Positions 41,709 through 50,811 of a stretch of DNA of 64,000 nucleotides are shown here, one piece after another (within the stretch, counting starts at the first letter, position 1; each line of letters starts with the position of its first letter). The stretch covers positions 3,348,001 through 3,412,000 of the forward strand of contig NC_021182.1 of the NCBI RefSeq assembly GCF_000389635.1, read 5' to 3'. Origin of the DNA: Clostridium pasteurianum BC1. Lineage in GTDB: Bacteria; Bacillota; Clostridia; Clostridiales; Clostridiaceae. The notes under the pieces are model-generated. The model worked only from the letters and a program-made list of their open reading frames with translations. It was not told the origin of the DNA and did no database searches. The translations under genes and the position numbers were made by a program.

Positions 41709-43394
41709 TTATTCTTTTAAGTAAGCAATTTTAGCCATTTCTTCTGTAGTAGTAATACCCTTTAGCACTAGATCTACACAGGCATCTCTCAAGGTTTTCA
41801 TACCATTTTCAATACATAAATCCCTAAGTTCATCTGTATTTTTGTTCTTCATAATATATTCGCTGTGTGCTCTGGATATTTCCATTATTTCATATACTCC
41901 AATTCTGCCAAGGTATCCCAGACCGCTGCAATAATCACAGCCTTTTCCTCTCTTTAACTTTAAAGATTGATTTACATCAGCCTTTAAAAGCTTTTTTTCA
42001 TATTCTTCAGCTTCATATTCTTCCATGCAGTGTGGACAAATCTTTCTCACAAGCCTTTGAGATACTATTCCAGCTACTGCTGAAGCCACTAAATAAGGCT
42101 CTATACCCATATCTAAAAGTCTTACAACGGAGGATGGAGCATCATTAGTGTGTATAGTACTTAAAACAAGATGTCCTGTTATAGCTGCCCTTATGGCAAT
42201 TTCTGCGGTTTCATTATCTCTTATCTCCCCAATCATTACAATGTCTGGGTCTTGTCTAAGAATAGATCTTAAACCTGATGCAAAGGTGAGTCCCGCCTTT
42301 GCATTTACATTAACTTGATTTACTCCCTCCATCATATATTCCACCGGATCTTCTACCGTAATAATGTTTTTATTTTCAGTATTTAAATCATTTAATATGG
42401 AATATAGTGTAGTAGATTTACCACTTCCTGTAGGTCCACTTACAAGAATTATTCCATAGGGTGCCTTTACCATAGTATTAATTTGTTCAAGCTCTACACT
42501 ATTAAATCCTAATTTTTCTTTACCAATTATAAAATTTTCTCTGTTTAGAATTCTTATAACTGCCTTTTCACCAAATATTGTAGGAATCATTGAGACTCTG
42601 AGATCTATTTTATTCCCATCAAATTCTGTAAATATTCTCCCGTCCTGAGGTACTCTTCTCTCAGCTATATTTAAGTTTGCCAGTATTTTTATTCTAGCAA
42701 TTAGTGCTCCCAAAGTTTCTTTTGGTGATTTCAGTACTTCTTTTAGCTCTCCATCAATTCTATATCTTATTCTCACATAATTTTCGAAGGGTTCTATATG
42801 TATATCACTAGCTCCAGCCTTTGTAGCATTCTTAATTATGGAATCAATAAGTCTTACTACTGGTGCATTTTTGACTTCTTCTTCTATTTCTTGGCTTTCC
42901 GCCGTAGAGGCCAACCTATGCTCTTTTGTCAAATCCTCTGCAGCCTTTTGAATATATTGACTAGAATAATATTTATCTATAGCCTTTACTATTTCATCCT
43001 TTGTGGCAAGCAATGGTTCCACTTCATAGCCCGAAGCTATTTTAACATCATCTAAAGCAAACATATTTAATGGATCAACCATTGCTACATGGATTGTATT
43101 ATCTTTTATCTTAATTGGAATTAGCACATACTTATTTGCTAAGCTTTCAGGTACAGCTTGTATAGCTTCCTTGTCCACATTAGTCATTTCCATATATACT
43201 CTAGGAATACCATTTTGTATTTCCAGAATATCTATAACATCATCTTGGCTTAAAAACTTTTCTTCAATTAAAAGTTCTCCTATTCTCTTTCCTGTTGCCT
43301 TTTGTTTCTTTAATACCGTTTGAAGCTGCTCTTCTGTAATCTTTCCTGAATCAACTAATAAATCGCCAATTCTCTTCTTATTAAATGCTGCCAC
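41709..43394 (-). CDS. pilB: Pilus extension ATPase PilB (GspE family)
   Basis: 561 residues, GTG start after AAGGTG. An N-terminal MshEN-type domain (KRIGDLLVDSGKITEEQLQT), of a kind that can bind c-di-GMP, is followed by the ATPase: Walker A SGPTGSGKSTTLYSIL, Asp box TVEDPVEYMMEGVNQV, Walker B PDIVMIGEIRDNETAEIA, His box HLVLSTIHTNDAPSS, and a zinc tetracysteine (CPHC...CDYC). First gene of the pilus operon; pilT and the prepilin peptidase are not in the window. Confidence 0.95.
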   Translation of the reverse strand: MAAFNKKRIGDLLVDSGKITEEQLQTVLKKQKATGKRIGELLIEEKFLSQDDVIDILEIQNGIPRVYMEMTNVDKEAIQAVPESLANKYVLIPIKIKDNTIHVAMVDPLNMFALDDVKIASGYEVEPLLATKDEIVKAIDKYYSSQYIQKAAEDLTKEHRLASTAESQEIEEEVKNAPVVRLIDSIIKNATKAGASDIHIEPFENYVRIRYRIDGELKEVLKSPKETLGALIARIKILANLNIAERRVPQDGRIFTEFDGNKIDLRVSMIPTIFGEKAVIRILNRENFIIGKEKLGFNSVELEQINTMVKAPYGIILVSGPTGSGKSTTLYSILNDLNTENKNIITVEDPVEYMMEGVNQVNVNAKAGLTFASGLRSILRQDPDIVMIGEIRDNETAEIAIRAAITGHLVLSTIHTNDAPSSVVRLLDMGIEPYLVASAVAGIVSQRLVRKICPHCMEEYEAEEYEKKLLKADVNQSLKLKRGKGCDYCSGLGYLGRIGVYEIMEISRAHSEYIMKNKNTDELRDLCIENGMKTLRDACVDLVLKGITTTEEMAKIAYLKE

Positions 43395-43784
43395 ATTTAT
43401 GCACCTTCATTTCCAAGATCACACTTTAGTTATATTTTATAACTAAATCTTTAATTATAATTTTTTTTGTTCATTAATATAACAAATTCATGTCCTTAAA
43501 CAATTCTTCTAAACTTATAAGAAGGAACACTTAGCTAAGTTTAGAATTTTATGCTATTAAAGCCAATTCGACAATATTCTGCACATTTATTGGTAATCCA
43601 ACATTTTTATGACTTCATTATAGCATAATAAATTCATTAATTCTACTTAAATTTTACATATTTACAGTTATTAATTATATTTTTTATTTTAAAATTCAAA
43701 TTTTATATGTTAAAAATTAATCTTATGATAATATTTTACAAATACATAAGCTATTTTTTAATTTTTTAATTTTTTAATTATAAA
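43395..43784. other. AT-rich upstream region of the pilus operon
   Basis: About 390 bases without a coding frame. It must hold the pilB promoter. I looked for a c-di-GMP riboswitch, common near clostridial pilus genes, and saw none. A weak inverted repeat CTAAACTTA/TAAGTTTAG lies near 43508-43552. Confidence 0.5.
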
Positions 43785-44141
43785 CTATACATATTTTTTC
43801 CAATTAGTTAATATATAAAAAAGGCTCACCATATCCTGTTGATTATACAAAAGTATTTTATCTTTTTTCTCCTCAGGTATTCTGCTGAAATAATCTTTAT
43901 CCTTTATAATTTTACTAATGGTCTTAGCTAAATTAGAACCACTTATAACCGCACTTTCTCTTTCTATTTCAAATATTTTCTCTAAATTTTTAAGTCCTAT
44001 ACATATAGGCTTTTTATATACATAGTGCTCTAAATCAAAAAACAGGGCATTTTTGTACAACGTATCATTATATTCAATGCTTAATGCTAAACTATTATGA
44101 ATTTTTTCAACTTTTATGATGTTATTTTTTATAATAACCAT
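43785..44141 (-). pseudogene. YprB-like RNase H gene with 97-codon internal deletion
   Basis: 118 residues, clearly a copy of the gene at 34174-34830: the first ~50 residues (FFDLEHYVYKKPICIG) and last ~65 (LKNLEKIFEIERESAVISGS) match closely, but the middle is missing. At DNA level the joint is at TCC (43995-43997), equal to TCC at both 34396 and 34687 in the full copy, a 291-base in-frame loss by microhomology. The middle catalytic Asp region is gone, so it is probably inactive. Confidence 0.85.
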
Positions 44142-44233
44142 ACACTATTTTCTAAAACAAAAACTTATACTATTTATTATCCTTATTATTATATCTCACT
44201 ATAGAGCCAATACAAATACATAACAAAAAAACA

Positions 44234-45751
44234 TCAATAAATATTCCCTATAAAATAATCCACTTTAAAAATACAATAATTGCTGTCCTCATAAACCACA
44301 GATAAATTTTTATAACCATTTAAAATTCCATAGATTGAATAGGATTTATTTACCAGTATATATTTTATATTGTACTTATTAATAAGATCCTGTGGATCAT
44401 ATAAATCTATAAAAGCGTGCATAAAGTCATAGAAGGCATTTGTATCCTTATTAAAGCTAGGGAGAAATAAATCTGCCCTACTATCTACAAAGGTTGGTAT
44501 CCCTCTAAAAATTAAGTATTGGCTGTCATTATAGTGACTTAAAAGATGACTGTATTTTATTTCAGGATGTTTGTTTATATAGTCAACTGCTTGTACAGGA
44601 CAATCTGAAGCACTTATTCTAAATATTTTCATTCCATTTTTGAAAAAGTCATAACAGTATGATCCATTAGGGATAATTATTGCTAACTCTATTGCTATAA
44701 TTATTATACTTTTTATTAGTGTGCCCTTAAAAAATCCAATCTTTGATTTGATATATTCTATAATTTCATTGTGAACTATGTACCTTTCAATAAACTCATT
44801 TAATGCAGGCTTTATGTAGGGAGATATTATTGGCAATGCTAAAATAGGTAAAAATATTATTTGCCTTACAGCGGAAATAGACAATATTATGAAGCTTCCA
44901 GAAAATAAAATGTCTTTAAGCTTTACTTTACCGAGGATGTAGATAAATACAATAAAAATTATTATTGCCAGTGAAAACTTCAAATCATATATTTGAGTAA
45001 CTTTCCATTCGTTTATGTACTGCTTTTGCAGATGCATTTCACTCATGGATCTAATAGTATATAAATATATGCCATATGTATAGGGGTTCACAAATACTCC
45101 TACAAGTACGGCTGCAAAATACTTATAATTCTTAAATAGAGTATAGTAGGCAAATACAATTATATATATAGGATAAACACCACCATGAAAGTTTATGCCT
45201 AAAATAACTACAAATATGGCAGCTATATATCTATTCTTTTCCAGCAAAATACAGGTAACAGGTATGAGTAATAATGATACAATTATAGGTCTAAAGGCGA
45301 GGGATACCTCACTTCCAAACATAATTATGTAAGAACCCATGCAAATGAGAGCTATCCATTTACTTTTACTTCTTATTTCTAAAAGCTTGTAGAGCATAAA
45401 GGAAATCAATGTATTCATTATTCCCATAAATATAGCTGCTGATAAGAAACCATGAATAGAGTAAATTAAATATGAAAGAACCCCAAATAACCATTCATGG
45501 CTAGTCCATTGAAGGTTCTTAGACATGCCATACCAAGAAAATATATCATGATAGGGTATAGTTCTATTTTTTATAATGTATTCTCCTACTTTAATGTGCC
45601 AAAAGCCATCATTCATAATCTTAAAGCTAATGCCATATATGAAGGCTATAAAGAGACACAGCAAAAAAAAGAAATTAAATATACATTCTTCATATTTGTG
45701 TATAAATTCATTTACCATTGTAAACCACGTTTTTTTCTCTATGCTTTCCAT
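44234..45751 (-). CDS. Polytopic membrane protein, GT-C glycosyltransferase-like
   Basis: 505 residues with about ten membrane helices. The first loop after helix 1 holds NDGFWHIKVGEYIIKNRTIP then YHDIFSWYG and WTSHEWLFGVL, an acidic/His-rich extracellular loop typical of GT-C-like enzymes that use lipid-linked sugars. The C-terminal ~90 residues form a soluble domain (IPTFVDSRADLFLPSFNKD). Acceptor unknown; decoration of pilin or cell wall is possible from its position beside the pilus genes but is inference. Confidence 0.6.
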   Translation of the reverse strand: MESIEKKTWFTMVNEFIHKYEECIFNFFFLLCLFIAFIYGISFKIMNDGFWHIKVGEYIIKNRTIPYHDIFSWYGMSKNLQWTSHEWLFGVLSYLIYSIHGFLSAAIFMGIMNTLISFMLYKLLEIRSKSKWIALICMGSYIIMFGSEVSLAFRPIIVSLLLIPVTCILLEKNRYIAAIFVVILGINFHGGVYPIYIIVFAYYTLFKNYKYFAAVLVGVFVNPYTYGIYLYTIRSMSEMHLQKQYINEWKVTQIYDLKFSLAIIIFIVFIYILGKVKLKDILFSGSFIILSISAVRQIIFLPILALPIISPYIKPALNEFIERYIVHNEIIEYIKSKIGFFKGTLIKSIIIIAIELAIIIPNGSYCYDFFKNGMKIFRISASDCPVQAVDYINKHPEIKYSHLLSHYNDSQYLIFRGIPTFVDSRADLFLPSFNKDTNAFYDFMHAFIDLYDPQDLINKYNIKYILVNKSYSIYGILNGYKNLSVVYEDSNYCIFKVDYFIGNIY

Positions 45752-45840
45752 AAATAATTTCCTTTCGCCTTAAATTTTTTATATTATTGACATATATCCT
45801 AAAATGGTATTTTAAATTAATTTTTATAGTATAAAAAGGG

Positions 45841-46020
45841 GTCTTGGCATCAGGTGGAGTTTTTATTCCACCTGATGGTTACTAACAGAGTTCTTAGTAT
45901 CGATTTGTGATGCTTAGAACTCGTTGTCCTTTAGGGCAAATCGTTATCCAGCGACGTATCCACTCTTCACTCCCACTAAAAAAGGATGGGAGTATTAGAG
46001 TGGATAGTCATAGGATAAAC
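45841..46020. ncRNA. Unidentified structured RNA with four hairpins
   Basis: Hairpins: A CATCAGGTGGA/TCCACCTGATG (45848-45877); B GAGTTCT/AGAACTC (45888-45922); C TTGTCC/GGGCAA (45924-45939); D a long stacked stem, GTTATCC/GGATAAAC outside, TATCCACTC/GAGTGGATA and ACTCCCA/TGGGAGT inside (45943-46020). The loop of B (CGATTTG, 45901) can pair with CAAATCG at 45937, competing with C. It is less AT-rich than its surroundings. Strand is uncertain; read on minus, hairpin A comes last, with CCCCTTTTT behind it and the membrane gene 80 bases on. I do not recognise an Rfam family. Confidence 0.65.
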
Positions 46021-46259
46021 AGAAAATTTTTAATTACATACTATATATTTTTTAAATTACAATAAAAATTACATAGTTTATTATTTAAGATTGTCTTGAA
46101 ATAATAAATATGATATAAATATTAATAAATTTATTATATTTTATAAATAACAATTAACATATAGATATTGTATAAATTTTTTTTAAACTTCAATCAATGA
46201 GTAATATATTAAATTAATTATAAGCTTTGATTTATTACGGCATATACAGCACTTAATTA

Positions 46260-46450
46260 TCATAGCATATTTTTACATATATTTACAATACAATCTTCAC
46301 ATTATCCAATTCTTAATATATAATTTATTTTATATAATTTACATTACTAAAAAGCTATTAACAGCTATGGAAACTCAAAATCTACACAAATATTATTAAG
46401 CTATTTGTAATTGAAAATTATATAGATTGGACAAGTACTCCTTATTGGTT
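46260..46450. repeat. Non-coding block R2, second copy of the repeat at 34960-35110
   Basis: Shares a 25-base identical core (46336-46360) and scattered flanking similarity with R1, in the same orientation. The rest of 46021-46671 is AT-rich without a coding frame and must hold the fbp promoter. Confidence 0.6.
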
Positions 46451-46671
46451 CAAATTACTAATTACAGTTTCTACTATTAAAATAATCTGTATATAGTTAT
46501 TTTAATACTTTTATTTTGATATACTAATTATATATTGTGCTACTCAATTGCTTCTATTTGCAATAAAAAATATTATTTTATACTCCTTTAAAATAGGTTA
46601 TTATGTTAAAATAGTACTATATAAACTGTATTTGTAATTACATTCATTAAGAAAGGCAGGAATGTTAGTTT

Positions 46672-48669
46672 ATGACAAACAAATCTATACCAAATACAAA
46701 AATTAAAAGTAATCTAAAATACTTAAACTTACTTGCTCAGCAATATAGCAGCATTAATGAAGCTTCTACTGAAATAATTAATCTTCAGGCAATTTTAAAT
46801 TTACCAAAAGGTACTGAACATTTTCTTACGGATATACACGGAGAATATGAACCTTTTCTCCATGTGTTGAAAAACGCCTCTGGTGTAATTAAGAGAAAAA
46901 TTGAAGATGTCTTTGGCAATGCTCTTGGTGAAAGTGATAAGAAAAGTCTTGCCACTCTTATATATTATCCTGAACAAAAATTAGATATAGTTTTAAGAGA
47001 GGAAAAAAATATTAATGATTGGTATAAAATATCACTGTACAGATTAATTGAAATATGCAGATATGTTTGCTCTAAATACACCCGTTCAAAGGTTAGAAAG
47101 GCCCTTCCAAAGGATTTTTCCTATATTATTGAGGAGCTTTTACACGAGGAACCTGATAGAGCAGATAAACACGAATACTATGGTGAAATCATAAATACCA
47201 TAATTGATATCGACAGAGCAAGGGAATTTATAATTGCCTTATCAAAATTAATACAGAGATTAGTTATAGACAGACTTCATATAATTGGGGATATCTTTGA
47301 CAGAGGCCCAGGTGCAGATATAATTATGGACACTTTAGCTAATTATCATTCTGTGGACATCCAGTGGGGAAATCACGATATATTGTGGATGGGTGCAGCT
47401 TCTGGTTCTGATGTATGTATTGCCAACGTGGTAAGAATCTGTACACGATATGCAAATTTGGACACTATAGAAAATGGTTATGGAATAAACCTGCTTCCTC
47501 TGGCTACCTTTGCAATGGAGTTCTATAAAAATGACCCTTGCGAAAATTTCTTACCAAAATTCGATGGTGAAAGTACCTATACTCTAAAGGAAATTCAACT
47601 TACAGCGCAAATGCACAAGGCTATATCCATAATTCAATTTAAGCTGGAAAAAGAAATTATTTCAAGACACCCTGAATTCAACATGTCTAATAGGCTATTA
47701 TTGGACAAAATTGATTATAAAGAGGGATGTATTCATCTTGGGGAAAAGGTATACAAAATCACTGATACAAATTTCCCAACTATTAATCCTGAAAATCCAT
47801 ATAAGCTTACACCAGAGGAAAAAGAGCTTCTAGAAAAATTAAAATTTTCTTTTATTAGCAGTGAGAAACTTAATAAACATGTTCGTTTTTTATTCTCAAA
47901 TGGAAGCCTATATTTAAAAATTAACTCTAACCTTCTGTACCATGGTTGCATTCCATTAGATGAAAATGGAGATTTTAAAAAAGTGGATTTAGAGGGGAAA
48001 GAGTATAGTGGTAAAGCACTTTTAGACAAGCTAGAAATTCTTACTAGAGAAAGTTTTTTCCACGGAAATAAACTAAGGCAAAGTCAACATAATACAGATA
48101 TAATGTGGTATTTGTGGGCAGGACCCTTTTCTCCACTTTTCGGCAAGGAAAAAATGGCAACCTTTGAAAGATATTTTATCAAAGAAGAAGAAACTCACTA
48201 TGAAAAAAAGGATCCTTATTATGATTTTAGAGACAATGAAGATATATGTAATAAAATATTGATAGAATTTGGACTAGATCCTGAAGAATCCCATATAGTT
48301 AATGGCCACGTACCAGTAGAAAAAAAGAATGGAGAAAGCCCAATAAAAGCTAATGGTAAACTCATGGTAATAGACGGAGGTTTTTCAAAGGCTTATCAAT
48401 CCAAAACCGGTATGGCTGGATACACCTTAATTTACAATTCCTTTGGTCTGCAGCTAATATGCCATCAGCCCTTTGAATCTACAGAAAAAGCAATAAAAGA
48501 AGAAACAGATATACTCTCCTCCATAGTAGTTTTAGAGCATTCCTCTGCTAGGAAGAGAGTAGCGGATACGGACATAGGGATAGTCCTTCAGCACCAAATA
48601 GAAGATTTAAAAATGCTTCTTCTTGCTTATAGGAAGGGTTTAATTAAGGAAAAAAGTAAACAACTGTAA
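46672..48669 (+). CDS. fbp: Fructose-1,6-bisphosphatase class III
   Basis: 665 residues, the usual length for the Firmicute class III enzyme of gluconeogenesis. The metallophosphatase core is seen: [57 protein letters not shown], and later [19 protein letters not shown] and [20 protein letters not shown] ribosome site (AAAGGCAGG) precedes the ATG. Confidence 0.96.
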   Translation: MTNKSIPNTKIKSNLKYLNLLAQQYSSINEASTEIINLQAILNLPKGTEHFLTDIHGEYEPFLHVLKNASGVIKRKIEDVFGNALGESDKKSLATLIYYPEQKLDIVLREEKNINDWYKISLYRLIEICRYVCSKYTRSKVRKALPKDFSYIIEELLHEEPDRADKHEYYGEIINTIIDIDRAREFIIALSKLIQRLVIDRLHIIGDIFDRGPGADIIMDTLANYHSVDIQWGNHDILWMGAASGSDVCIANVVRICTRYANLDTIENGYGINLLPLATFAMEFYKNDPCENFLPKFDGESTYTLKEIQLTAQMHKAISIIQFKLEKEIISRHPEFNMSNRLLLDKIDYKEGCIHLGEKVYKITDTNFPTINPENPYKLTPEEKELLEKLKFSFISSEKLNKHVRFLFSNGSLYLKINSNLLYHGCIPLDENGDFKKVDLEGKEYSGKALLDKLEILTRESFFHGNKLRQSQHNTDIMWYLWAGPFSPLFGKEKMATFERYFIKEEETHYEKKDPYYDFRDNEDICNKILIEFGLDPEESHIVNGHVPVEKKNGESPIKANGKLMVIDGGFSKAYQSKTGMAGYTLIYNSFGLQLICHQPFESTEKAIKEETDILSSIVVLEHSSARKRVADTDIGIVLQHQIEDLKMLLLAYRKGLIKEKSKQL

Positions 48670-48701
48670 CACTCCAGATAACATAGTTACTTTCTAAATG
48701 A

Positions 48702-48751
48702 AGAATTTTAAATTTCAGATGTAAAAAACTACATCTGAAATTTAAAATTCT
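48702..48751. terminator. Bidirectional terminator between fbp and the YprB-like gene
   Basis: A perfect 22-base stem (48702-48723 and 48730-48751) with a six-base loop; T-rich on both sides. It serves two convergent genes. Confidence 0.85.
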
Positions 48752-48800
48752 ATTAATGCTTACATTATTTAATTCCTTTCCCCTCTTTATATTTTACTTA

Positions 48801-49601
48801 TTAATAACTGTTATTAATAATATCTAAAAGTTCTTCTGATTCTGAATTACCTTTAAGTAAATTATCAATAACCTTAGAAGCCGCTCTTTTAGAAATTCTT
48901 TCTAAAGGAGTATCAATATTTACATTATTTTTATTTAGTAAAAACTTAAGATATCTCAGCTGCTTTTCTGTTATGCTATTATCTCTTACCACTTCTTCAG
49001 AGTTATCAATATCAAAAATTACCTTGAATATTTTAGGTAAATTAAGCACATCTTCATAATTATGAAGCATTATTACATCTTTTAATTTTTCATCATTAGT
49101 TTTTAAATATTTATTGTATAACTCTACACTTATTCCTCCATCTATTTTATCCAATCTATTTATGCCTATATATTTTTCTACACTTTTTAAATTACATCTC
49201 TCCATACCTAGCTGCTTATAATAAGGCCTTATAAGTCTATAGAGATCCACATGCTCTGATGGTGGTATAAAATCATTTATATCATTTCTTAGCATTCTAT
49301 TTGCTATAAATGGCTCATCAAAAGCTTTACCGTTATAGGAGCACCACCCCCTGTATTTTTTTAAATCCTCCTTAAACGCAAAAAGTATATTCTTTTCCTC
49401 TTCAATATTTTCAGCATAATACTGTTTTATGTAAAAAGATTTTTTATTTAAAAAATAACCAAGTGATATTAGCATTATTACATCTTCATCCTTATCAAAT
49501 CCTGTAGTCTCAATATCAAAATAGGCTATTTTGTCCATTTTATATTTATTTAACATATTTACGTCAATATCTATTTTAGAATTTCTTTCATTTAAAAACA
49601 T
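48801..49601 (-). CDS. YprB-family RNase H-like exonuclease
   Basis: 266 residues from the ATG at 49601, which has GGAGG before it. DEDD motifs: AYFDIETTGFDKDEDVIML, WCSYNGKAFDEPFIANRML, VDLYRLIRPYYKQLGMERCN and LHNYEDVLNLPKIF. The full set of acidic residues is present. A paralogue of the two shorter genes beside the pilus operon. Substrate (structured RNA or DNA) unknown. Confidence 0.85.
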   Translation of the reverse strand: MFLNERNSKIDIDVNMLNKYKMDKIAYFDIETTGFDKDEDVIMLISLGYFLNKKSFYIKQYYAENIEEEKNILFAFKEDLKKYRGWCSYNGKAFDEPFIANRMLRNDINDFIPPSEHVDLYRLIRPYYKQLGMERCNLKSVEKYIGINRLDKIDGGISVELYNKYLKTNDEKLKDVIMLHNYEDVLNLPKIFKVIFDIDNSEEVVRDNSITEKQLRYLKFLLNKNNVNIDTPLERISKRAASKVIDNLLKGNSESEELLDIINNSY

Positions 49602-49816
49602 TGTAATCCTCCAAAACAATTTATATAATTTCTAAAATAATTATACAACATTTCATTATTAATTAAAACTATCTTAAATTTCTTAAAAGTACATGTATAA
49701 ATTTTCCACAAAAAGTGTAATAATAATAATATATTGATTGTTTTTTATTATTTTAATAATTTTTAGGTGCAATATTTGAAAAATACGAAACTTATTAAAA
49801 ATTATTCAATTTTGTT

Positions 49817-49846
49817 TTGATAAATTATCAATATATTTGGTATAAT
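49817..49846 (+). promoter_or_regulatory. Promoter with dyad upstream of the Lrp-family gene
   Basis: TTGATA (49817) and TATAAT (49841) with an 18-base spacer. A perfect dyad TTGATAA-A-TTATCAA (49817-49831) overlaps the -35, a good site for autoregulation. Confidence 0.7.
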
Positions 49847-49879
49847 ATTATTGATTGTTAAATGTAGGAGTTGATTTAG

Positions 49880-50344
49880 ATGAATTTTAATATTAGTGGT
49901 TTAGATGAACTTGATATTCAAATATTAGATATCTTAGTTAAAGATTCAAGAACACCGTATCTTGAAATAGCAAGACAATGTCATGTAAGTGGAGGAACCA
50001 TTCATGTAAGAATGAAAAAAATGGAGGACCTAGGAATTATCAAAGGTACAAAGCTCATTATTGATAATTCAAAATTGGGCTATGACGTATGCTGTTTTAT
50101 AGGAATATATCTGGATAAGGCTACTTCATATCTTAGTGCCTTAGAACAGTTAAAGGGTATTAAAGAAATAGTAGAACTTCACTATACTACTGGAGAGTAT
50201 TCCATTTTCTCTAAAGTAATATGTAAAAGTATAGGTGACTTGCAAGATCTACTTATGACAAAAATACAGGTAATAGACGGTGTCCAAAGAACCAGTACCT
50301 TTATATCTCTATCGCAGCCAATAGATAGAAATATACAATTTTAA
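49880..50344 (+). CDS. Lrp/AsnC family transcriptional regulator
   Basis: 154 residues. N-terminal HTH (LDELDIQILDILVKDSRTPY then LEIARQCHVSGGTIHVRMKK) and a RAM effector-binding domain (GIKEIVELHYTTGEYSIFSK). It probably senses an amino acid. No target operon adjoins in the same direction; autoregulation is suggested by the dyad upstream. Confidence 0.9.
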   Translation: MNFNISGLDELDIQILDILVKDSRTPYLEIARQCHVSGGTIHVRMKKMEDLGIIKGTKLIIDNSKLGYDVCCFIGIYLDKATSYLSALEQLKGIKEIVELHYTTGEYSIFSKVICKSIGDLQDLLMTKIQVIDGVQRTSTFISLSQPIDRNIQF

Positions 50345-50453
50345 TGATACATAGAATAAAACTTTAAGTAAATTTACTTTATTAAAGTTATAATTTAATA
50401 AAAACTAGGCATAATAAAGTTGTAAATTTCAATAAAGGAGATGTGGCTTTATT

Positions 50454-50663
50454 ATGAAAAGCTTAGATATCATTTCACTTGTATTAGTTATAATAGGTGC
50501 TATAAACTGGGGTCTAATAGGATTCTTCAGATTTGATTTAGTTGCCGCTTTATTCGGTAATATGTCTACTTTCACAAGAGTTATCTACGCCTTAGTAGGT
50601 ATAGCAGGCTTATACTCAATATCCTTCTTAGGAAGAGATAGGGATAGAAGAGTAGACAGATAA
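50454..50663 (+). CDS. DUF378 small membrane protein (YuzA-like)
   Basis: 69 residues with two membrane helices. IISLVLVIIGAINWGLIGFF and ALVGIAGLYSISFLGRDRDR are typical DUF378. Basic C-terminus. A good GGAG ribosome site precedes it and a terminator follows. Function unknown. Confidence 0.9.
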   Translation: MKSLDIISLVLVIIGAINWGLIGFFRFDLVAALFGNMSTFTRVIYALVGIAGLYSISFLGRDRDRRVDR

Positions 50664-50672
50664 TATTATAAA

Positions 50673-50701
50673 AAATAAAGCCCCCATTTAGGGCTTTATT
50701 T
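50673..50701 (+). terminator. Terminator after the DUF378 gene
   Basis: Stem AAATAAAGCCC/GGGCTTTATTT with loop CCATTTA, followed by TTCG; U-rich on the plus side. Confidence 0.8.
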
Positions 50702-50811
50702 TCGTATCTTTTTTTAATTTTTAATGCAAAATCTTTTTAAATATATCGTTAGAAATAAATAACAATCAAAATTTTACTTATATTCTATTTCACTTCTTTA
50801 GGATGCCTAAA

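Noticed and set aside
41867-42148. Plus-strand frame over pilB
   Set aside because: Antisense shadow of the conserved ATPase gene.
43395-43784. Possible c-di-GMP riboswitch before the pilus operon
   Set aside because: The conserved GEMM or class II sequence blocks are not there on either strand.
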